Of a stretch of DNA of 58,830 nt, positions 52,346-58,830 are shown in pieces (position 1 is the first letter of the stretch; each line of letters starts with the position of its first letter). This DNA comes from Afipia birgiae 34632 (lineage in GTDB: Bacteria; Pseudomonadota; Alphaproteobacteria; Rhizobiales; Xanthobacteraceae). The notes under the pieces were generated by a model. It made no database searches and had not been told where the DNA came from. It saw only the letters and a program-made list of their open reading frames with translations. Made by a program: the position numbers and the translations under genes. The stretch lies in assembly GCF_000308295.2 (NCBI RefSeq), contig NZ_HG326652.1:1555054-1613883 (forward strand), read 5' to 3'.

Positions 52346-53824
52346 ATGCCGGCTAAAGCATTGAATAGAGAGCGCTTAATTCCGCTGATCGTCGCCTGTG
52401 CGCTGTTCATGGAAAACATGGACTCCACGGTGATCGCGACGTCGCTGCCGGCCATCGCCGCGGACATCGGCACCAGTCCCCTGACGCTGAAACTCGCGAT
52501 CACATCCTACCTGCTGTCGCTTGCGGTGTTCATTCCGGCGAGCGGCTGGACCGCCGACCGCTTCGGCGCGCGCGCCGTGTTCAGCGTCGCCATCGGCGTG
52601 TTCATTGTCGGCTCCATCGGCTGCGCCTTGTCCACATCGATCACACATTTCGTGATCGCGCGCATCATCCAGGGCATCGGGGGCGCGATGATGACGCCGG
52701 TCGGGCGGCTCGTGCTGCTGCGTTCCATCGACAAGAGCGCGCTGGTCAACGCGATGGCGTGGGTCACCATGCCCGCGCTGATCGGTCCGGTGATCGGGCC
52801 TCCGCTTGGCGGATTCATCACCACCTACTTCTCATGGCACTGGATCTTCCTGATCAACATTCCGATCGGGCTGCTCGGCATCTGGCTCGCGCTGAAATAC
52901 ATCGACCCGATCAAGAGCGAGAATCCCGAACGCTTCGATGTTGTCGGGCTGGTTCTCGCGGGACTGGGCGTGGCCGGTCTCGCGTTTGGCCTGTCGGTTG
53001 CCGGGCTTGGCTTGTTGTCGTGGGAAGTCGTAACAGCGCTGATCGTCGGCGGCGGCATCGCGATGGGTTTCTACCTTTGGCACGCCAAACGCACCGCCTC
53101 GCCGGTGCTGGATTTTACGCTGATCAAGCATCCGACATTGCGCGCCAGCCTGACCGGCGGTTTCATGTATCGCCTCGGCATCGGCGCACTGCCGTTCCTG
53201 TTGCCGCTGCTGATGCAGGTCGGGTTTGGCCTCTCGCCATTCAAGTCGGGGCTCGTAACGTTTGCCTCCGCAGTCGGAGCACTGGGCATGAAGGCGCTGG
53301 CGGCGCGGATCATCCGCACCTTCGGCTTCCGCAACATCATGGTCATCAACGCGGTCGTGAGTTCGTTTTTTCTCGCCGCCTGCGCACTGTTCACACCGGC
53401 GACACCGTTGCTGTTGATCATGATCATTCTGGTTGTCGGCGGCTTCTTCCGCTCGCTGCAGTTCACCGCGATCAATACGCTGGCCTATGCGGAAGTCTCG
53501 CCCGGAGAAATGAGCCGCGCGACGACGCTGGTCAGCGTCAACCAGCAGCTTGCGATCTCGGCAGGCGTCGCGGTCGGTGCATTTGCCGTCGAGGCGACGA
53601 TGGCCGCGAACCATTCCACGGAACTCAGCGCGAACGACTTCTGGCCGGCGTTTTTGATCGTCGCCGTGCTGTCGGCATTGTCGGCCTGGTCCTTCTGGAA
53701 ATTGCCGGAGGATGCGGGTCACGAAATCTCCGGACACCGGGTTCCGGTAGTGGAAAGCCCGCAAGCCGCCGAAGCCGCCGCCGCAGAGTCCACCCACGAC
53801 GCGCGCGACCAGAAACTGGGGTGA
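52346..53824 (+). CDS. DHA2-type MFS multidrug transporter
   Basis: This is a 492-residue, 14-helix proton antiporter of the EmrB/QacA kind, with LFMENMDSTVIATSLPAIA (motif D1), GWTADRFGARAVF (motif A) and GPVIGPPLGGFI (motif C). The start is ATG 52,346 or GTG 52,340. It is chromosomal, probably a drug or fatty-acid exporter. Confidence 0.9.
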   Translation: MPAKALNRERLIPLIVACALFMENMDSTVIATSLPAIAADIGTSPLTLKLAITSYLLSLAVFIPASGWTADRFGARAVFSVAIGVFIVGSIGCALSTSITHFVIARIIQGIGGAMMTPVGRLVLLRSIDKSALVNAMAWVTMPALIGPVIGPPLGGFITTYFSWHWIFLINIPIGLLGIWLALKYIDPIKSENPERFDVVGLVLAGLGVAGLAFGLSVAGLGLLSWEVVTALIVGGGIAMGFYLWHAKRTASPVLDFTLIKHPTLRASLTGGFMYRLGIGALPFLLPLLMQVGFGLSPFKSGLVTFASAVGALGMKALAARIIRTFGFRNIMVINAVVSSFFLAACALFTPATPLLLIMIILVVGGFFRSLQFTAINTLAYAEVSPGEMSRATTLVSVNQQLAISAGVAVGAFAVEATMAANHSTELSANDFWPAFLIVAVLSALSAWSFWKLPEDAGHEISGHRVPVVESPQAAEAAAAESTHDARDQKLG

Positions 53825-53871
53825 TTTCTATGCTGTCATGGCCGGGAAGGCGGAATATTGAAGCACACACG

Positions 53872-54030
53872 ACCGTCCCCGCGAAGGCGGGGACCCATAA
53901 CCACCGAATGTCGCGGTGAACACAGAAAGATCGCTTCAGCATCTCCCACAAATCGAAAACAGGGAGTATGGGTGCCCGCCGGAGCCTGTCATCGGGCCGG
54001 CGAAGCCGGACCCGTTGGCGGGGACGACCG
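53872..54030. repeat. Palindromic intergenic repeat, copy B (interrupted)
   Basis: The left arm (CGTCCCCGCGAAGGCGGGGA and on) is followed by the same internal sequence as copy C (GATCGCT...TCTCCC...AAATCGA...AGGGAGT). The right arm is split by about 40 bases near 53,977-54,018. It lies between the MFS gene and rlmE. Confidence 0.75.
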
Positions 54031-54039
54031 GTGGAGAGA

Positions 54040-54735
54040 TTACGCTTCCGTTCGCGTATTATCTCCCCGAAACCCAAGCGCCATCACATATCGCTCGGAT
54101 GAATCCTGCCGGCTGGCGGCGGGCTTGACGTGCTTCACCGTGGTGAAATCGCGCTTGAGCTGCGCCAGCAAATCCGCTTCCGCGCCGCTCTGAAAGACTT
54201 TCGCCAGAAACGTGCCGCCCGGATTGAGAATTTCGCAGGCGAACGCCGCCGCGCTTTCGACCAGACCGATGATGCGTAACTGGTCGGTCTTCCGATGCCC
54301 CGTGGTATTCGCCGCCATGTCCGACATCACCACGTCCGCGCCGCCGCCGATCATCGCCCGCAGCTTCTCGGGCGCGCGATCGTCGAGAAAGTCCATTTGC
54401 GCGAAGATCACACCGGGCAGTTCCGGCATCTCCAGAAGGTCGATGGCAACGACCTTGCCCCGACCCTCCAGCGCGCCGACGCGCTTCGCTGCGATCTGGC
54501 TCCATCCGCCGGGTGCGGCGCCGAGATCGACCACGACCTGTCCCTGCTTGAGAAAGCGTTGCTTGTCGTCGATCTCGCGCAACTTGTAAGCCGCGCGCGA
54601 GCGGAATCCGTCGCGCTTGGCCTGCATGACGTAAGGATCGTTGAGCTGACGTTCCAGCCAGAGTTTCGACGACAGCTTGCGCTTGCCGCCGGACTTCACC
54701 GTCACATGCAGTCGCCCGGTGGTGTCTTTCGCCAT
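54040..54735 (-). CDS. rlmE: 23S rRNA 2'-O-ribose methyltransferase RlmE
   Basis: This 231-residue FtsJ-type enzyme methylates a uridine in the 23S rRNA A-loop. The K-D-K-E core is visible: SRAAYKLREID, VVDLGAAPGGWSQIAA, DVVMSDMAANTTG and FLAKVFQ. The start is ATG 54,735; a longer frame upstream is not homologous. It is downstream of the Ppx/GppA gene. Confidence 0.94.
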   Translation of the reverse strand: MAKDTTGRLHVTVKSGGKRKLSSKLWLERQLNDPYVMQAKRDGFRSRAAYKLREIDDKQRFLKQGQVVVDLGAAPGGWSQIAAKRVGALEGRGKVVAIDLLEMPELPGVIFAQMDFLDDRAPEKLRAMIGGGADVVMSDMAANTTGHRKTDQLRIIGLVESAAAFACEILNPGGTFLAKVFQSGAEADLLAQLKRDFTTVKHVKPAASRQDSSERYVMALGFRGDNTRTEA

Positions 54736-54822
54736 AGGAATTGCCTTCCAGCCGCGCAAAGGCGCGCACTCGTGCACCCCTTACGACGTTTTCGCGGTGC
54801 CGTCACGATATCTGAACGGACG

Positions 54823-55890
54823 TCAGAAGGACGCGATCGCGCCGTCGGCCCGCATCATCTCAACCAGCATGCCCTCACGCAGGCCACGGTCCGCAACCCG
54901 CAGACGCGGCAGCGGAAATGCCTTGCGGATGGCATCGAGAATGGCGCATCCGGCGAGCACGAGATCGGCCCGCTCGGCCCCGATACAGGCGTTTCGCGCG
55001 CGGTCCTGATAGGTCATGCCGAGCAGTCGCGCGATGGCGCGGTCCATGTCGGCATCGTTCATCCACAGACCGTCCACCCGTCGCCGGTCGTAGTGCGACA
55101 GACCAAGGTGAATGCCGGCCACCGTCGTCACGGTTCCGGACGTTCCGAGCAGATGCATGCCGGACAAATCGTGACCGTGTTGTGCCGCGAACGGCGCAAG
55201 GTGGTCCGCGACCTCATCGACCATCGTGCCGTAGGACTCGCGCGTCACATGCATTCCGCCGAACCGCTCTGCCAGAGTGACCACCCCCAGCGGCAACGAG
55301 ATCCACGGTCCTTTGGCCGGCGCAGCGTGCGGGCTGCCAGCCGGACGCTCGATCCGCACCACTTCCGTTGAGCCGCCGCCGATGTCGAACAGGATCGCGC
55401 CCTTCGCACGGGCGTCGAGTAGCGGTGAGCAGCCGATTACGGCCAATGTCGACTCGGTTTCGCGATCGATGACCTCAAGCTTGATGCCGGTCTCGCGTTC
55501 GATCAGATCGAGAAATGCATCGGCATTGTCGGCCGCACGGCACGCCTCGGTCGCAATCGTGCGCAACCGTTTCGCGCCTTTGGCGCGAATCTTGTCGCCG
55601 CACACGCCGAGCGCGCCGACCGCACGCGAGATCGCGGCATCGCTGATGCGGCCCGATGTCGAGATGCCCTCACCGAGCCGGATGATGCGTGAAAACGAGT
55701 CGATCACGCGGAATCCGTCGTGCGAGACCCGCGCGATCAGCAGCCGGCAGTTGTTGGTTCCGAGATCGAGCGCGGCATAGGCCGCACCGTGAACGCGGGG
55801 CTCCCCGCGTCCGTGCGCCTCCTCGGCCGTCGCTGCTAGCGGGCTGACAGACGGTCCGGAACCATCGTGCAGCCGCACGTCCTCAGTCAT
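54823..55890 (-). CDS. Ppx/GppA-family phosphatase
   Basis: This 355-residue member of the exopolyphosphatase/pppGpp hydrolase family has AALDLGTNNCRLLIAR, TEACRAADN, ILFDIGGGSTEVV and HLLGTSGTVTTVAG nucleotide-site motifs. It degrades polyphosphate or converts pppGpp. It lies just upstream of rlmE in the same direction, an order common in this group. The start is ATG 55,890. Confidence 0.92.
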   Translation of the reverse strand: MTEDVRLHDGSGPSVSPLAATAEEAHGRGEPRVHGAAYAALDLGTNNCRLLIARVSHDGFRVIDSFSRIIRLGEGISTSGRISDAAISRAVGALGVCGDKIRAKGAKRLRTIATEACRAADNADAFLDLIERETGIKLEVIDRETESTLAVIGCSPLLDARAKGAILFDIGGGSTEVVRIERPAGSPHAAPAKGPWISLPLGVVTLAERFGGMHVTRESYGTMVDEVADHLAPFAAQHGHDLSGMHLLGTSGTVTTVAGIHLGLSHYDRRRVDGLWMNDADMDRAIARLLGMTYQDRARNACIGAERADLVLAGCAILDAIRKAFPLPRLRVADRGLREGMLVEMMRADGAIASF

Positions 55891-56095
55891 GCAATTCCAT
55901 CCCTGCAGCGTCAGCCCTGCGCCGCGGCAACTCTGTTCAAACAAAGTCTAACAGCGTACGTGCGTGGCGCAACCGAAGCATACTCAATCACGCATTGTGA
56001 CTGCGATTCAGACGTCTTAAGTTTAATATGCAGCCCACACATCAGGTCAAAGCGCGGTTTTCTGCCGCTTGGGCCGGGATTTCAGCGGATTCTTC

Positions 56096-58465
56096 ATGCT
56101 CGATCATCCACTCGGCGTTACTTCCGAAAACGATATCGCACTGCAAAAATTCGGCGTCGGACAGCCTGTCCGGCGCAAGGAAGACGACACCCTGGTGCGG
56201 GGCAAGGGAACTTACACCGACGACATTAACCTGCCGGGCCAGGCTTATGCCTGGATCGTCCGCAGCAGCCACGCTCACGGCATCATCAAGGACATCGACG
56301 TTGAGGCCGCGCGCGCGATGCCCGGCGTGCTCGGTGTGTGGACCGGCAAGGATCTTGCCGGATACACGCCCTTCAGCGTCGGCCTCCCTTTGAAGAACCG
56401 TGACGGTTCTCCGCTGCTCCAAACCAACCGTCTGCCGCTGATGACCGACAAGGTCCGTTTCGTCGGCGATCCGGTTGCGTTCGTCGTGGCTGAAACGCTG
56501 GCGCAGGCTCGTGATGCGGGTGAAGCGGTCGCCGTCGACATCGAACCGCTGCCCTCGGTCACGAGCGCGGAGGATTCTGCGAAGCCCGGCGCGCCGCTGC
56601 TTTATGACCACATCCCCGGCAACGTCGTCCTCGATTATCATTCCGGCGACGATGCGGCCCTCGATGCCGCGTTTGCAAACGCCGCGCATGTCACGCGCCT
56701 CGATATCGTCAACACCCGTCTCGCGGTGGTCGCGATGGAGCCGCGCGCGGGACTGGCGAGCTACGACAAGAAGACCCGGCGCTTCACCATCGAGGCGCCG
56801 ACCCAAGGCGTGTTAGGCAACCGCCTGTCGCTGGCGAAAACGCTGAACGTCCCGAATGACAAGGTCCATCTGCGCACCCGCAACGTCGGCGGATCGTTCG
56901 GCATGAAGAACACCAACTATCCGGAATATATTTGCATCCTGCACGCGGCGCGCGAACTCGGCCGCGCGGTGAAATGGACCGACGAGCGCTCGACCAGCTT
57001 CCTGTCCGACAACCACGGCCGCGCGCAGGACGTGCGTTGCGAACTCGCGCTCGCCGCGGACGGCGCGTTTCTCGGCGTGCGCGTGCGCGGCTATGGCAAT
57101 CTCGGCGCCTACATCACCGGCGTCGCGCCGCTCCCGCTGTCGCTCAACATCGCCAAGAACATCAACAGCGTCTATCGCACGCCGCTGATCGGTGTCGACA
57201 TCAAGTGCGTGCTGACCAACACCACGCTGATGGGCGCCTATCGCGGTGCGGGCCGCCCGGAGGCCAACTATTTCATGGAGCGGCTGATCGATCGCGCCGC
57301 CGATGAAATGGGTATCGACCGCCTGGCGCTGCGCAAGCGCAACTTCATCAAGCCTGCGCATATTCCCTTCGCCGCAGCGAATGGCCTGACCTACGACAGC
57401 GGCGATTTTCCCGGCGTCTTCAACAAAGCCGTCGAACAGGCCGACCTCGCAGGCTTTGCCAAGCGAAAGAAGGAAAGCCGCAAGCGCGGCAAGCTGCGCG
57501 GCATCGCGGTCGGCTCCTATCTCGAAATCACCGCGCCGCCCAGCGCCGAACTCGGCAAGATCGTCTTCGAAATTGATGGATCGGTGCGGCTGATCACCGG
57601 AACGCTCGACTACGGTCAGGGCCATGCGACGCCCTACGCACAGGTCCTGGCGACGCATCTTGGCGTTCCGTTCGACGCTGTGAAACTGACACAGGGTGAC
57701 ACCGACATCGTTCGCGCCGGCAATGGCACCGGCGGTTCGCGCTCGATCACCGCAAGCGGCACCGCCATCGTGGAGGCCTCGAAGCTGGTCATCGAAAAGG
57801 GCAAGCAGGCGGCGGCGCATATGCTTGAAGCCTCCGAAGGTGACATCGAGTTTGCCAACGGGCATTTCACCATTGCCGGCACTGACCGCGGTATCGGCAT
57901 CATGGAACTGGCGGCAAAACTGCGGGACTCGAAAATGCCCGAGGGCGCGCCCGCCTCGCTCGACGTCGATCACACTACACAGGGCATCCCCTCGACGTTT
58001 CCCAACGGCTGCCACGTTGCGGAAGTCGAAGTCGACCCTGACACCGGCGTCGTGCGGATCGTCAGCTACAGCGGCGTCAACGATTTCGGCACCGTGGTCA
58101 ATCCGATGATCGTCGCTGGCCAAATTCACGGCGGCGTCGCGCAGGGCATCGGACAGGCGTTGATGGAATGCGTCACCTACGACGACAACGGCCAGCCGGT
58201 GACGGGTTCGTTCATGGATTACGCGCTGCCCCGCGCCGGCGATATTCCGTCGATGACGCTGGACAGTCACCCCTCGCCCGCGACGTCGAATCCGCTCGGC
58301 ACCAAGGGCTGCGGCGAAGCCGGCTGCGCCGGAAGCCTCGTCACCATCGTCAATGCCGTGCTCGATGCGCTGTCCGATGAAGGCGTGACGCAGATCGAGA
58401 TGCCTCTCACATCCGAAAAGGTCTGGCGCGCGATTCAGGATGGCCGCAAGGCGAAGACGGCCTGA
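56096..58465 (+). CDS. Molybdenum hydroxylase large subunit, form II CoxL-like
   Basis: This 789-residue protein of the xanthine oxidase/aerobic CO-dehydrogenase large-subunit family carries a molybdopterin-cytosine-dinucleotide cofactor. It has the form II loop AYRGAGRPEANY (form I CO dehydrogenase reads AYxCSFR), GTGGSRSITASG, and GTKGCGEAGCAGS with the active Glu near the end. It is thus probably not a true CO dehydrogenase. The start is ATG 56,096 (TTG 56,069 is possible). No medium or small subunit gene lies beside it in the window. Confidence 0.92.
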   Translation: MLDHPLGVTSENDIALQKFGVGQPVRRKEDDTLVRGKGTYTDDINLPGQAYAWIVRSSHAHGIIKDIDVEAARAMPGVLGVWTGKDLAGYTPFSVGLPLKNRDGSPLLQTNRLPLMTDKVRFVGDPVAFVVAETLAQARDAGEAVAVDIEPLPSVTSAEDSAKPGAPLLYDHIPGNVVLDYHSGDDAALDAAFANAAHVTRLDIVNTRLAVVAMEPRAGLASYDKKTRRFTIEAPTQGVLGNRLSLAKTLNVPNDKVHLRTRNVGGSFGMKNTNYPEYICILHAARELGRAVKWTDERSTSFLSDNHGRAQDVRCELALAADGAFLGVRVRGYGNLGAYITGVAPLPLSLNIAKNINSVYRTPLIGVDIKCVLTNTTLMGAYRGAGRPEANYFMERLIDRAADEMGIDRLALRKRNFIKPAHIPFAAANGLTYDSGDFPGVFNKAVEQADLAGFAKRKKESRKRGKLRGIAVGSYLEITAPPSAELGKIVFEIDGSVRLITGTLDYGQGHATPYAQVLATHLGVPFDAVKLTQGDTDIVRAGNGTGGSRSITASGTAIVEASKLVIEKGKQAAAHMLEASEGDIEFANGHFTIAGTDRGIGIMELAAKLRDSKMPEGAPASLDVDHTTQGIPSTFPNGCHVAEVEVDPDTGVVRIVSYSGVNDFGTVVNPMIVAGQIHGGVAQGIGQALMECVTYDDNGQPVTGSFMDYALPRAGDIPSMTLDSHPSPATSNPLGTKGCGEAGCAGSLVTIVNAVLDALSDEGVTQIEMPLTSEKVWRAIQDGRKAKTA

Positions 58466-58640
58466 GAGCGCAGCGAAGCAATCCAGTTTGTCCTGCTCGT
58501 CATTCCGGGCTGCCGGAATCTGGTTGGTGGCTGTGGATTCCGGGTTCGCGCGAAGTCGCGTGCCCCGGAATAACGGCGGACAATGGAAGCGCGCGCAGTT
58601 CGGATGGGGCGCAGCGCAATCGGGGCTACAGACTCTCGGT

Positions 58641-58765
58641 GTCGTCCCGGCGAACGCCGGGACCCATAACCACCAAACGTCATGGTGACAGCGAGACGAT
58701 CGCTCCGGCGTCTCCCTCAAATCGATATCTCAGGGAGTGTGGGTCCCGGCATTTGCCGGGACGAC
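58641..58765. repeat. Palindromic intergenic repeat, copy C
   Basis: GTCGTCCCGGCGAACGCC at 58,641 onward and the matching arm ending 58,765 enclose an inner block shared with copy B, giving a unit of about 125 bp. It lies behind the CoxL-like gene. Confidence 0.82.
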
Positions 58766-58788
58766 GTGTCGAGATTTCCGATCTCTCC

Positions 58789-58816
58789 TTGACATGCCGC
58801 GATCTAGGAATATATT
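58789..58816 (+). promoter_or_regulatory. Sigma-70-like promoter reading out of the window
   Basis: TTGACA (58,789-58,794), a 16-bp spacer and TATATT (58,811-58,816) make a near-consensus promoter, pointing right to a gene beyond the window. Confidence 0.55.
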
Positions 58817-58830
58817 CTTCATTGTCCTGT

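Noticed and set aside
56813..58720. 635-residue minus-strand frame across the CoxL-like gene
   Set aside because: Antisense shadow; Arg/His/Ala-rich and without family features.

Overview
The window joins the right-hand end of an integrative and conjugative element (ICE, about 1-41,550) to chromosome (about 41,551-58,830). The chromosomal genes (guaA, an rRNA cytosine methyltransferase, guaB, rlmE, Ppx/GppA, a form-II CoxL-like molybdenum hydroxylase) and the GC-rich codon use suggest an alphaproteobacterium of the Bradyrhizobium/Afipia/Nitrobacter/Rhodopseudomonas type. That placement is inference.

ICE layout. 1-3,136: end of the conjugation cluster (trbG cut by the window edge, trbI, a DUF2274 gene, then a LysR regulator). 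3,458-23,818: a metal-resistance region. It holds a leftward six-gene operon (P1B ATPase with four CxxE metal-binding domains, lspA, ccdA, lipid kinase, uppP, CDF transporter), a PaaK-like adenylate-forming enzyme with a 31-aa membrane peptide, a divergent PbrR/CadR-like MerR regulator, a methyltransferase, an FTR1-cytochrome c protein resembling PbrT, a czcCBA efflux set, and three small exported proteins. Seven promoters here share one MerR-type operator, CTGTAGNNNCTACAG, in a 19-bp spacer; an eighth precedes the mer genes. 23,870-33,365: a sulfur/persulfide region (tauE-like, pmpB, pmpA, bigR, blh; then nucleoside phosphorylase, ArsR-rhodanese, persulfide dioxygenase, MFS-rhodanese fusion, broken dsrE, 39-aa membrane peptide, cysteine desulfurase). 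33,692-38,211: a mer operon (merR, merT, merP, merF remnant, frameshifted merB-merA fusion) plus a broken DUF4336 gene behind merR. 38,236-39,284: an IS630-family element. 39,753-41,550: AlpA-like factor, tyrosine integrase, repeated arm-type sites and the junction at the 3' end of guaA.

Three copies of one winged-helix (AbiEi-antitoxin-like) gene, two of them wrecked, sit at 27.3-27.6, 33.5-33.7 and 39.3-39.6 kb, where cargo modules meet. Several cargo genes near the integrase carry single-base frameshifts.

The metal genes look like one coordinated response: pumping ions out of the cytoplasm (P1B ATPase, CDF), across the envelope (CzcCBA), and altering the envelope (UppP, LspA, lipid kinase, adenylate-forming enzyme, methyltransferase). 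The last part is inference. The chromosomal side also carries an eroded arsenic locus (arsR, aqpS remnant, MFS), a resolvase fragment, two long hairpins upstream of guaB, and three copies of a palindromic intergenic repeat.
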